DNA from: CAZFZQ01 sp964522845 | Lineage (GTDB): Bacteria > Patescibacteriota > Patescibacteriia > GCA-002772895 | Length of the DNA stretch: 27,697 nt | Direction: 5' to 3' | Assembly: GCA_964522845.1 (NCBI GenBank) | Contig: CAZFZQ010000005.1 | Location: 1-27,697 of the forward strand | Shown here: piece by piece, positions 1 through 7,517 of the stretch | How the letters are laid out: every line of letters begins with the position of its first letter | How positions within the stretch are numbered: the stretch's first letter is position 1 | Made by a program: the position numbers and the translations under genes | The notes under the pieces: model-generated | What the model was told of the DNA's origin: nothing | The model's input: only the letters and a program-made list of their open reading frames with translations | Database searches by the model: none

Positions 1-1446
1 TTGCGGGTTGCGGTCGCGTCAATTGTTATTTCCGGCATTTTGCTTGGGGGCGGAGCGCTAATTTTTCGGAACACCAATTTTGTGCGCAATTTTCCGGTGG
101 CGGGCAAAGCCATTGTCGCCCTAAAACAGGGCACGGGCCGAACGCGTTTTATCGCTTGGGAAATTGCCTGGAAAGCGTTCAAAGAGCGCCCGGTTTTTGG
201 CTGGGGTCTGGAGAATTTTTATTATGCTTTTAACAAGAATTACAATCCGGAATCGCTGAAATATTCATATTATGAAACCTGGTTTGACCGGAGCCATAGC
301 GTGATTTTTGACACGTTGTCGTCCGGCGGGGCAGTGGGCACGGTTTCTTACTTCGGCTTATTCGCCGCGGCGGAGTATTTATTATTTAAAGCTTGGCGCA
401 AGGGGGTTCTCGATAAGCACGCTTTGGTATTTTTTTCGGTCATTTTTCTCACTTATTTAATCCAGATTTTATTTGTTTTTGATCAGCCCAGTTCATATTT
501 AGAGCTTTATTTTTCTCTTGGCCTTGTTCTGGCATTAATTTCCGGAAAAAGGGAAGAGGTGGAGCCGAAGTATGCGCTCACGGGCATGAGTTTTTTCACG
601 ATTGCGGCCGCTGTTTTTATCGGATTTTTAATTTTATTTTTTTCCACCTCGATCAGAACCATTAAGGCGGCAGTGGGCATTATTGATGCGGAAAGAACTT
701 TTGTGAATAATTATAAAAACGGGCTCGTGGCGTACAAAAATATTTTTTCCACAAAAACGCCGTTTATTGACGATATGCGCCTGACTATGGCAAAGAGGAT
801 AGCTCAGGTAAGTCCAGGCGTATTAAAATCATATCCTGATTACACTGAAGCGATATTATTTGCCAGAGAAGAGATATTAAAACAGACGAAAGAGCGAGCT
901 ATTGATGTTTATGATTTTATTGTTTTGGGGCAGATTGATGAACTTTTGGCCGCAACCGACCCCAAGTATCTTGATTCGGCGGAAGATTTTTTAGCCAAGG
1001 CGCGCGATCTTTCTCCTAAGCGCCAGCAGATATACTATTCTTGGGCGAGAGTTAAGGCGGCGAGAGGCGATGTTCTCGGAGCAATTAAACTAGTCCAGGA
1101 AGCATTGTCGTTTTATCCGCAGGTGTCCGATTCTTATTGGTATTTGGCCCTGCTTTACAATGACCAGGGAAATGACGCGCTGGCCTGGGATAATGTAAAG
1201 GGAGCGGTGAATAGAAATTATTCGTGGAAGGCGTTGCAAGAAATAAATTTTGCTATCGGTTTGGGAGAAAAGTTGAAGAAGGATACGGATTTGCCGGCGT
1301 TGTATTCGGCGGCCATAGCGCAAGATCCCTCCGCGGAAAATTATGCCCGGCTGGGCAATGTCTATAACCGTTTGGGAGATAGAGAAAAAGCCATAGAGGC
1401 CTATACGAAAGCCAAGCAGATAAATCCGGATTTATTTAAGAAATAA
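1..1446 (+). CDS. O-antigen ligase/polymerase-like membrane protein with TPR tail (5' partial)
   Basis: The gene probably continues upstream of the window: the first codon is a TTG with nothing visible before it, and a Wzy/WaaL-type protein should have several more N-terminal membrane helices than seen here. Residues 48-120 contain a stretch typical of O-antigen ligase/polymerase C-halves (GRTRFIAWEIAWKAF, then RPVFGWG, then RSHSVIFD with a conserved-type His), followed by hydrophobic segments near residues 110-130, 140-180 and 195-215. The last ~180 residues are soluble and hold tetratricopeptide repeats; the last, SAENYARLGNVYNRLGDREK, is near-canonical. By family, such proteins polymerise lipid-linked glycans or transfer them to an acceptor on the outer face of the cytoplasmic membrane, and TPR tails are common in them. 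It is separated from the glycan operon by two surface-protein genes but fits the same pathway. The split between ligase and polymerase cannot be made from this fragment. Confidence 0.75.
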   Translation: MRVAVASIVISGILLGGGALIFRNTNFVRNFPVAGKAIVALKQGTGRTRFIAWEIAWKAFKERPVFGWGLENFYYAFNKNYNPESLKYSYYETWFDRSHSVIFDTLSSGGAVGTVSYFGLFAAAEYLLFKAWRKGVLDKHALVFFSVIFLTYLIQILFVFDQPSSYLELYFSLGLVLALISGKREEVEPKYALTGMSFFTIAAAVFIGFLILFFSTSIRTIKAAVGIIDAERTFVNNYKNGLVAYKNIFSTKTPFIDDMRLTMAKRIAQVSPGVLKSYPDYTEAILFAREEILKQTKERAIDVYDFIVLGQIDELLAATDPKYLDSAEDFLAKARDLSPKRQQIYYSWARVKAARGDVLGAIKLVQEALSFYPQVSDSYWYLALLYNDQGNDALAWDNVKGAVNRNYSWKALQEINFAIGLGEKLKKDTDLPALYSAAIAQDPSAENYARLGNVYNRLGDREKAIEAYTKAKQINPDLFKK

Positions 1447-1478
1447 TGACGAAGGGTACCCGAAGTATTTTATGAAAG

Positions 1479-1508
1479 ATATCCACTTATTTATAGTGGA
1501 TATTTTTT
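1479..1508 (+). terminator. Rho-independent terminator after the ligase-like gene
   Basis: A perfect 9-bp stem (ATATCCACT at 1479-1487 with AGTGGATAT at 1495-1503) has a 7-nt loop and is followed by a run of six T. It lies 33 bp after the stop of the upstream gene. Confidence 0.75.
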
Positions 1509-1512
1509 ATAC

Positions 1513-1521
1513 TTATCCACA
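1513..1521 (+). promoter_or_regulatory. Single perfect DnaA-box-like 9-mer
   Basis: TTATCCACA matches the consensus DnaA box exactly and is followed by about 200 bp of very AT-rich DNA. It is alone: I see no second perfect box in this 297-bp spacer and no dnaA or dnaN nearby. A chance match is quite possible. Confidence 0.3.
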
Positions 1522-1638
1522 GGTACTCCATTTTTTGTTTTTATATTATTCTTAAAAAAAGAGTTTACGGGAATTTATTTATTTAATTTTGGCTTAATTT
1601 ACGTATTAAATATGGCGGGCGAAAGATTTTTAAAATAT

Positions 1639-1667
1639 CTGAAAAATTAGCCAAAAGATGCTATACT
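1639..1667 (+). promoter_or_regulatory. Sigma-70-type promoter with extended -10 for the surface-protein genes
   Basis: CTGAAA at 1639-1644 (4 of 6 matches to TTGACA) is separated by exactly 17 bp from TATACT at 1662-1667. A TG lies one base upstream of the -10, making it an extended -10. The predicted start site is near 1674, giving a leader of about 70 nt before the ATG at 1744. Apart from this, the terminator and the DnaA-like box, I see nothing in the 1447-1743 spacer. Confidence 0.6.
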
Positions 1668-1743
1668 ATAAAGATAACAATTAAAAAATTAACTCTTAGA
1701 TATTTTAAGTAATTTTCAATTACCTAAAAATATTCGTTTTTAT

Positions 1744-2671
1744 ATGGGAAATTTCATACAAAAACACAGAAAAACACTCTCTGTAGGTTTGTCTGTTGTT
1801 TGTTCAGTTTTTTTAGTGGCGGTAGTAGTGTCCGCGGCAACGACAATAGGTACGAATATCTCCACCGGTGGCACATTAACGGTTACCGGCGGCGTTGTAA
1901 CATCTACATTGGATAGCGTAGTCATCGGTGGCACTACAAGAGCCGCGGGTAGTTTTACTTCATTAACTTCAACCGGCGTCTTCACCCCGACCGGCGGCAT
2001 TTCAACTTCAACGTGGAACGGTGTTANNNNNNNNNNNNNNNNNNNNNNNNNNNNNNNNNNNNNNNNNNNNNNNNNNNNNNNNNNNNNNNNNNNNNNNNNN
2101 NNNNNNNNNNNNNNNNNNNNNNNNNNGTGCTTCAACTGCCGGAACCGGCGCTTTCACTACTCTTTCAGCTACCGGCGTCTTCACCCCGACCGGCGGCATT
2201 TCAACTTCAACGTGGAACGGTGTTAATATCGGTGCTTCAACTGCCGGAACCGGCGCTTTCACTACTCTTTCAGCTACCGGCGTCTTTACTCCGACCGGCG
2301 GCATTTCAACTTCAACATTGAACGGAACTGTCATTGGCGGATCAACCGCGGCCGCAGGTAGTTTCACAACTGTCAACGTTGTTACGGCAATAAAGCCGAC
2401 GGTGAATAATGCCGTTGATATTGGTACCACATCTTCTACGCTTGCCATAAGAAGCATTTATGCATCTAGTTCGTTAGCGGTTGGCGGTATGAATGCTACA
2501 ACGACTATTAATTTTGGAACAGCTGGCACAACCGGTTCTGGCAATTTAGGAAAAGGTACGTGCATTGTGCTTACTGGCGGTGATGGAACTCTATATTTTA
2601 TAAGCGCCACAAGCACTCCTTCAGCCGCGGCGCCGGGTTATTTATTTTATAGCACGGTTGATTGCAGATAA
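1744..2671 (+). CDS. Secreted repeat protein (tail-fibre/adhesin-like 35-residue repeats), interrupted by assembly gap
   Basis: A secreted surface protein of unknown function. The N-terminus is basic and then hydrophobic (residues 1-32, ending VVVSAA), as in a signal peptide or membrane anchor. The rest is Thr/Ser/Gly-rich and low in charge. It consists of 35-residue repeats of the form IGxSTAGTGAFTTL...TPTGGISTSTWNGV, resembling beta-strand repeats of phage tail fibres and bacterial stalk proteins. After the repeats comes a non-repeated C-terminal part (from about 2365) with two Cys near its ends (GTCIVL and TVDCR). The stretch 2027-2126 is N. The left part reads in frame 1 and the right part in frame 2, but this comes from the arbitrary 100-N length. 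Joining at the repeat register restores one frame, so I annotate one gene rather than a frameshift. True length and repeat number are unknown. Confidence 0.7.
2027..2126. other. 100-N scaffold gap inside the tandem repeat
   Basis: Exactly 100 N, the conventional placeholder for a gap of unknown size. The bases on both sides belong to the same 105-bp repeat. In register, the missing DNA should be 6 + 105k bp. Confidence 0.98.
2127..2336 (+). repeat. Tandem 105-bp coding repeats (35 residues each)
   Basis: Two near-identical copies run 2127-2231 and 2232-2336, differing only in the last part of the second copy. A diverged copy ends at the left edge of the gap (from about 1917), and a further degenerate start (GGSTAAAGSFTT) follows 2336. 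The period is 105 bp, a multiple of 3, so copy number can change without breaking the frame. Confidence 0.9.
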
Positions 2672-2699
2672 TTTCCCCCCATAATAATTTATTTTTCTT

Positions 2700-4274
2700 A
2701 TGAAAAAATTAATAATAATTCTTCTTGCCGTGCTGGTATTGGGGGCGCCCGGGGGATTGGTCAGAGCCGCTTATAACGATTTTCAAACCGATGGTGCCGT
2801 TACTGTAAATCTTATTGATCTGGTAATTTCAAATGGCGCCAGTGTTGAATCAATGACGGTTAATACGGGAAGTGTCAGCTTGACTGTAAAATCAGGAAGC
2901 ACGATAACCGTAACATCATCAAATAAGCTAACGTTAGAAAGCACTTTAACCGGCAGTACGTTTTACTGTCCCGCCGGTGACTCCTCTTATGTTACTATAA
3001 CCACTACCGTAACTTCCGAAACCGGAACCATAACGCCTTCATCTGGCGCATGCACCCCGAGTGGAGGCGGCGGCGGGGGAGGCGGAGGTCTCCCACCAAC
3101 ACCAACGCCGGTGGTAGTTACGCCCAGCAATCCCTCGGTTTCTATTAATACTAATGCAACAGAGGCAACCTTACATGATGTGGTGTTAGCCCTTTCAGCT
3201 ACCAGCGCTAACCAAATGATGATTTCCAATAGCAATAGTTTTTCGGGCGGAGTTTGGGAAACGTATGCCACGAGCAAAAATTGGACACTGGCTTCAGGAT
3301 TAGGAAAAAAAGTTGTTTATGCCAAGTTCAAGAGTTCTTCCGGCGGCATATCTGCGTTAGCAAGTGATGAAATAATGCTTCTTCCAGCCCCGGCTGTAGC
3401 GGGCATTACAGCAAGCGCGGGCGGACATGTGGGATTGTCGGATAATTTGGTAGCCGTTGATGTTCCGGCCAGCGCGGTTTCAAAAAATACGGATGTAACC
3501 ATTACCGCCACTGCCGTTTTTACGGCGCCGACCGGAAATACCAAATTGGCGGGCAGCCAAGTATATGATTTTAAAGCGAATGCCGCGGGTACGGCTGTAA
3601 AAACTTTTAGTAAAGATTTGACCCTTACTTTCAAATATACAGCCGACGACATCAAGGGGCTTTCAGAAGGAAGTTTGGCTGTATATTATTGGGATACGGC
3701 GACGAGCAAATGGGTAAAGGTTGGCGGAACTGTTGACAAAGTTGCGAAAACCGTTACAGCCAAGGTCAATCATTTTACTTTGTTTGCCATTTTAGGTGAA
3801 GATAGCGCTACCGGCGGACAACTGGTAAAATTGAAATGTGATGCAACCAATAAATCGGTCTGTACGGCTGTATATTATGTAGGCAACGACGGAAAACGCT
3901 ATGTCTTCCCCACGGAGAAAACTTTTTATACCTGGTATAGCGACTTTTCCGGAGTTAAGGAAATTAGCGCCACAGAACTTGCTTCATATAGGATTGGCGG
4001 TAATATTACCTATAAACCGGGAACCAGAATGGTAAAAATTACCACCGATCCCAAGGTTTATGTGGTATCTAAGGGAGGTGTGCTGAAAGAAATTGCCAGT
4101 GAAGCGGTGGCCACAGCCTTGTTTGGCGCTACTTGGAACAAACAAATAGATGATGTGCCGGATCCATTCTTTGTGAACTATACCGTAGGTAAAAAGGTGA
4201 GTGTAGCAAGCGACTATGTATCAGCAACGGAAAAAGCGGCGAGCACAGATATAAATATGGACAAAGGATTGTAA
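2700..4274 (+). CDS. Secreted surface protein with Gly/Pro linker, ZU5/GAIN-like domain and Patescibacteria-type C-terminal module
   Basis: The 524-residue protein has a clear signal peptide (MKKLIIILLAVLVLG, likely cleavage after VRA at about residue 23). Residues 24-120 are a Thr/Ser-rich beta domain with two Cys (90 and 118) that could pair. A run of nine Gly (122-130) and a Pro/Thr linker follow. Residues 150-240 resemble a chitobiase-type or Ig-like beta domain (SNSNSFSGGVWETY). Residues about 250-365 look ZU5/GAIN-like (VDVPASAV... ending NHFTLFAIL). The last ~150 residues contain AVYYVGNDGKRYVFPTEKTF, DPKVYVV and IDDVPDPFFVNYT. I recall this as a widespread C-terminal module in Patescibacteria surface proteins; that is memory, not a search. 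It starts 28 bp after the repeat protein and probably shares its promoter. Function is not known; a cell-surface structural or adhesive role is inferred. Confidence 0.75.
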   Translation: MKKLIIILLAVLVLGAPGGLVRAAYNDFQTDGAVTVNLIDLVISNGASVESMTVNTGSVSLTVKSGSTITVTSSNKLTLESTLTGSTFYCPAGDSSYVTITTTVTSETGTITPSSGACTPSGGGGGGGGGLPPTPTPVVVTPSNPSVSINTNATEATLHDVVLALSATSANQMMISNSNSFSGGVWETYATSKNWTLASGLGKKVVYAKFKSSSGGISALASDEIMLLPAPAVAGITASAGGHVGLSDNLVAVDVPASAVSKNTDVTITATAVFTAPTGNTKLAGSQVYDFKANAAGTAVKTFSKDLTLTFKYTADDIKGLSEGSLAVYYWDTATSKWVKVGGTVDKVAKTVTAKVNHFTLFAILGEDSATGGQLVKLKCDATNKSVCTAVYYVGNDGKRYVFPTEKTFYTWYSDFSGVKEISATELASYRIGGNITYKPGTRMVKITTDPKVYVVSKGGVLKEIASEAVATALFGATWNKQIDDVPDPFFVNYTVGKKVSVASDYVSATEKAASTDINMDKGL

Positions 4275-4291
4275 AAATAGTTGAATCATAA

Positions 4292-4319
4292 AAATCAGCC
4301 CCGAAGTCGGGGCTGATTT
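4292..4319. terminator. Bidirectional terminator between convergent genes
   Basis: AAATCAGCCCCGA (4292-4304) and TCGGGGCTGATTT (4307-4319) are perfect complements with a minimal loop. T-rich sequence follows on both strands (TTTAGTTTA forward; TTTTTATG reverse). It lies 17 bp after the plus gene and overlaps the stop codon of the minus gene. Confidence 0.9.
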
Positions 4320-5379
4320 AGTTTATGGAAACAAGACACCCCCTCTGCCCTGCGGGCAAAGGGGTGCTAATTGCCTCAACCAATGCCTCAACGTTTGAGG
4401 AGGGGATAATAATTTTGTTTTGGTAATCTTTTAGCATTTCGCTTACATTGCCCACATCGGTGGCAACAATTGGCAATTCGGCGGCTACGGCCTCCAATAT
4501 CACGTAAGGCGCGCCTTCTTTGACTGACGGCAAGACAAAAACATCAAACGCCTTCAAATATTGCGCCGCATTATTTTTTTCTCCCAATAATATAAATTTG
4601 TTTTCTAATTTGAAATTTGAAATTTGAAATTTGAAATTTTTGCGGAGCGCCCCCTCTCCAATAATAGCAAAAATCACATCCGGATTATTTATTTTTGCCG
4701 CGGCTTCTATTAAATAATTTAATCCTTTTGCCGGATAAAAATTAGCCACCGTGCCGATGATTTTTTTATCTTGCGGCAAATTTAATTTTTCGCGGGCATC
4801 TTGTTTTGTAAAAAAATCAATATTGGCGATAGTGTGATGCGCTATTTGCAATTTTTCCGGCGAACAGATTTTATAATTCAGCGCAATTTGTTTTTCTTTT
4901 TCTCCAAGAACAATAATTTTATCGCGCCAATAACTCGCTATTTTTTCCAAGAAAATATAAAGACCTTTTTTCAAAGCATTCATCGGTTCCGTAAATACCC
5001 AGCCATGCACCGTGTAAACAACTTCCGGCTTGTGGCTTGATAATACGGTTGCGAATGAGGCGATAATACCGGCCTTAGAACTATTGAGATGAATCGTATC
5101 AGGTTTTTCTTTTTCAAGATAATTTTTCATTTCCCAAACAGCAAAAATATCTTTAATCGGACTTATTGGTCGCACTAAATTTTTAAATTGATACGTAGTT
5201 ATTTCGGCCTCGCGGCATTTTTCCAATAGATTGATTTTTGACGTTCCTTCGGATTTTCCGGAAGCAACGACAGCTTCATGAGTATCTTTTAGATTATTCG
5301 CCAAATCAAACACATAGCGTTGTGCGCCGCCCCAGTCGGGGATGGTTATAATATAGAGAATTTTTTGCTTATTTTGCAT
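4318..5379 (-). CDS. GT4 glycosyltransferase with truncated/replaced C-terminus
   Basis: A GT-B fold retaining glycosyltransferase of family 4, expected to add a sugar from a nucleotide donor to a lipid-linked glycan on the cytoplasmic face. The N-terminal donor-loop region is ITIPDWGGAQRYV (residues 11-23). The C-terminal domain holds GTVANFYPAKG (209-219), GEGA (241-244) and the E-x7-E motif (E288 and E296 in EGAPYVILE). Residues about 246-260 come from a heptanucleotide tandem repeat. The protein stops at 353 residues. After NVEALVEAI (about 329-337) the expected last helices are replaced by STPLPAGQRGCLVSIN, encoded by a palindromic element at 4337-4366. The loss is roughly 25-30 residues compared with usual GT4 proteins; activity may or may not be kept. 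It is transcribed alone, divergent from the epimerase-GT4 fusion gene. Donor and acceptor are unknown. Confidence 0.85.
   Translation of the reverse strand: MQNKQKILYIITIPDWGGAQRYVFDLANNLKDTHEAVVASGKSEGTSKINLLEKCREAEITTYQFKNLVRPISPIKDIFAVWEMKNYLEKEKPDTIHLNSSKAGIIASFATVLSSHKPEVVYTVHGWVFTEPMNALKKGLYIFLEKIASYWRDKIIVLGEKEKQIALNYKICSPEKLQIAHHTIANIDFFTKQDAREKLNLPQDKKIIGTVANFYPAKGLNYLIEAAAKINNPDVIFAIIGEGALRKNFKFQISNFKLENKFILLGEKNNAAQYLKAFDVFVLPSVKEGAPYVILEAVAAELPIVATDVGNVSEMLKDYQNKIIIPSSNVEALVEAISTPLPAGQRGCLVSIN
4337..4366. repeat. Palindromic element forming the 3' end of a GT4 gene
   Basis: CACCCC (4337-4342) pairs with GGGGTG (4361-4366), and TGCCC (4346-4350) pairs with GGGCA (4354-4358) around a TGC loop. 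It encodes the odd tail PLPAGQRG and leads directly to the stop codon. It is similar in style, though not in sequence, to the palindromes at 7650-7735 and 8170-8191. Confidence 0.6.
4606..4636. repeat. Heptanucleotide tandem array (TTTGAAA on plus) in the GT4 gene
   Basis: Four consecutive TTTGAAA units run 4609-4636, preceded by TAA at 4606-4608. On the coding strand this reads (TTTCAAA)n-TTA and encodes FQISNFKL just after the GEGA motif. Confidence 0.9.
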
Positions 5380-5382
5380 AAA

Positions 5383-5411
5383 TTGCTAAATTGACGGATT
5401 GATAATATAAT
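5383..5411 (+). promoter_or_regulatory. Promoter for the epimerase-GT4 operon
   Basis: TTGCTA at 5383-5388 (4 of 6), a 17-bp spacer, then a perfect TATAAT at 5406-5411. The ATG is at 5454. It overlaps the oppositely oriented promoter at 5410-5438 by two bases. Confidence 0.55.
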
Positions 5412-5438
5412 GATAAGGTATTTTATTGAATTAATCAA
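5410..5438 (-). promoter_or_regulatory. Promoter for the minus-strand GT4 gene
   Basis: Read on the minus strand: TTGATT (5438-5433), 17-bp spacer, TATCAT (5415-5410, 5 of 6). The start codon is at 5379. Confidence 0.5.
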
Positions 5439-5453
5439 GGATTAACAGCTGAT

Positions 5454-7517
5454 ATGCATATTTTAATAACCGGTTCCAGCGGGGAGATCGGAACAAATTT
5501 ATCGCTAAAATTACAGGAATTGGGGCATAAGGTGACGGGTGTGGATAAACGGCCGAACACTTGGACCGACAAAATTCCTACGATTTTGCAGGATTTATCC
5601 GTAAGATATACCAATTTTTTGGGCGGTATTGGTTATACGCCGTATCCAACGAATATAGATTTAGTCGTTCATCTTGCGGCCAATGCCAAGGTGCATGAGC
5701 TGGTAAAATACCCATCCCGCGCCATGGATAATATCACGGACACTTTTAACGTGGTGGAGTTTTGCCGGCAAAATAGCTTGCCTATAATTTTTTCCAGTTC
5801 GCGCGAGGTTTATGGCGATATCAATCGTTTTACCACGGATGAAGAACAAAGTAATTTTCGTTTTACCGAAAGCCCGTATTCAGCCAGCAAAATTTCCGGC
5901 GAAGCGCTGATTTATTCTTACGCCAAATGTTACCATTTGCCATATATTGTTTTTCGTTTCAGCAATGTCTACGGCCGGTATGATTCCGATATTGAACGCA
6001 TGGAACGCGTGATACCTCTTTTTATCAAAAAAATAAACGCGGGCGAGCCGGTGACTATTTTTGGCAAAGACAAAATGTTAGATTTTACTTATGTTGATGA
6101 TTGCGTGTCCGGCATTATTTCCGGCATTTTAAAATTATCATCCGGCGAAGTGAAAAATAAAACCATTAATTTGGCGTACGGCGAGGGGCATAGTTTGGTA
6201 GAAATGACAGAATTTATCGGCAAGGCGCTGGGCAAAACTCCGCAAACAATTATTGAAGAATCAAAAAAAGTCGGTGAAGTGGCAAGGTATATCGCGGATT
6301 TAACGCAAGCGAAAAATCTTTTGGGTTACAATCCGCAAACTAATTTGGAGCAGGGCATAAAAAAGGCCGTAGATTGGTGGTTGAATTATAAAAAAGAATT
6401 TGTTGTTGCGGAAGCGGGCAAAAAAAATATTGTTATTTTTTCCGCTTTTTACGAACCGTTTATGTCCGGCGCCGAACGTTTTGTAAAAGAAGTAACGGAA
6501 CGGCTGGCTGATAAATATAATATTGTTATCATTACCGCCAAACTGCGCAAAGATCTTAAAGATGAAGAAGATTTTGGCAGATATAAAGTGGTGCGCGTAG
6601 GAACCGGCGATGCATTAGATAAGTTGCGTTATATTTATTTGGCGCCGCTCGCAGCCAAAAAATTTAATCCGGTTTTATTGCACGCGGTCATGGAATCGTA
6701 TGCGGCCGGAGCGCTGTGGCGCGCGAAAAAAGTTTTGCCCGGCGTGCCTCGAATTTTAACTTTACAGTCAGGCGATTTAGATAAAAAGATTTATCAAAAC
6801 ATCCCGTGGCTCTGGAAAACGATTCATACGTCGCCCGATTATGTGACTGCTATTAGCAATTTTTTGGCGGATCGCGCGCGAAATTTGGGAGCGAAAAATA
6901 TTTCGGTTATTCCCAATGGCGTGGATTTGGGGGAAGTAAAGGATGTTTTGGTAAATAAAGAAAACCGGTCAGCTAATCACCGCATCGTGTGTCTCGCGCG
7001 ATTGTCTTGGGAAAAAGACCACAAAAATTTGGTGGCCGCCATGCCGAAAATTTTAGAAAAATATCCGGACGCGGAGTTGGTTTTAGCGGGCGATGGGCCG
7101 CTTTGCGAAAGTATCAAATCTCAAATTTTAAATCTCAAATTAGAAGATAAGATAAAACTATTAGGAAAGTTGCCGCATAAGACGGCATTGGAAGAGATGG
7201 CCAAAGCCGACGTTTTTATTTGTCCGTCGCTGGCCGAGGGCCTGGGCATTGTTTTTATTGAAGCGCAGGCCTTGGGCGTGCCGGCCATTGGCACCAGAGT
7301 CGGCGGCATACCGGATGTGATAGAAAATGGAAAAACAGGCCTTTTGATCGAACCAAATTCCAGCCAGGCGATAAGCGACGCGATTCTAAAAGTTTTTGCT
7401 ATGGGCGCGGAGGAAAAAGAAAAAATGATTTCCGCAGCCAAAAAAAGCGCTGAACAAAAATTTAATTGGGACAACATTGCTAAAGAAGTTGATTCTCTTT
7501 ATAATAAACTCTCATGA
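5454..7517 (+). CDS. Fusion: NAD-dependent sugar epimerase/dehydratase + GT4 glycosyltransferase
   Basis: A two-enzyme fusion of 687 residues. Residues 1-315 are an extended short-chain dehydrogenase of the UDP-glucose 4-epimerase/dehydratase type. They carry the nucleotide-binding G-x2-G-x2-G (GSSGEIG, 7-13), a Ser-rich active-site strand (FSSSREVYG, 113-121) and the catalytic Y-x3-K (YSASK, 142-146). Residues about 324-687 are a GT4 enzyme: FYEPFMSGAERFV near its start, IPNGVD (486-491), RLSWEKDH (516-523), GDGP (546-549) and E-x7-E (E595 and E603 in EGLGIVFIE). The linker is only about 10 residues. The fusion suggests the epimerase makes or tailors the nucleotide sugar that the attached transferase uses, but the substrate cannot be read from sequence. 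Residues 556-562 are encoded by heptanucleotide repeats. The stop overlaps the next start by ATGA, so the two genes are translationally coupled. Confidence 0.9.
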   Translation: MHILITGSSGEIGTNLSLKLQELGHKVTGVDKRPNTWTDKIPTILQDLSVRYTNFLGGIGYTPYPTNIDLVVHLAANAKVHELVKYPSRAMDNITDTFNVVEFCRQNSLPIIFSSSREVYGDINRFTTDEEQSNFRFTESPYSASKISGEALIYSYAKCYHLPYIVFRFSNVYGRYDSDIERMERVIPLFIKKINAGEPVTIFGKDKMLDFTYVDDCVSGIISGILKLSSGEVKNKTINLAYGEGHSLVEMTEFIGKALGKTPQTIIEESKKVGEVARYIADLTQAKNLLGYNPQTNLEQGIKKAVDWWLNYKKEFVVAEAGKKNIVIFSAFYEPFMSGAERFVKEVTERLADKYNIVIITAKLRKDLKDEEDFGRYKVVRVGTGDALDKLRYIYLAPLAAKKFNPVLLHAVMESYAAGALWRAKKVLPGVPRILTLQSGDLDKKIYQNIPWLWKTIHTSPDYVTAISNFLADRARNLGAKNISVIPNGVDLGEVKDVLVNKENRSANHRIVCLARLSWEKDHKNLVAAMPKILEKYPDAELVLAGDGPLCESIKSQILNLKLEDKIKLLGKLPHKTALEEMAKADVFICPSLAEGLGIVFIEAQALGVPAIGTRVGGIPDVIENGKTGLLIEPNSSQAISDAILKVFAMGAEEKEKMISAAKKSAEQKFNWDNIAKEVDSLYNKLS
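7119..7142 (+). repeat. Heptanucleotide tandem array in the fusion GT4 domain
   Basis: TCTCAAA, TTTTAAA, TCTCAAA then TTA, in codon phase (SQILNLK-L). It starts nine residues after GDGP. Confidence 0.8.

Noticed and set aside
1740..2457. Minus-strand and alternative-frame open frames across the repeat and N gap
   Set aside because: They are antisense or frame shadows of the repeat protein, and the N run is translated as X. Only the plus-strand frame has a signal peptide and a sensible repeat register.
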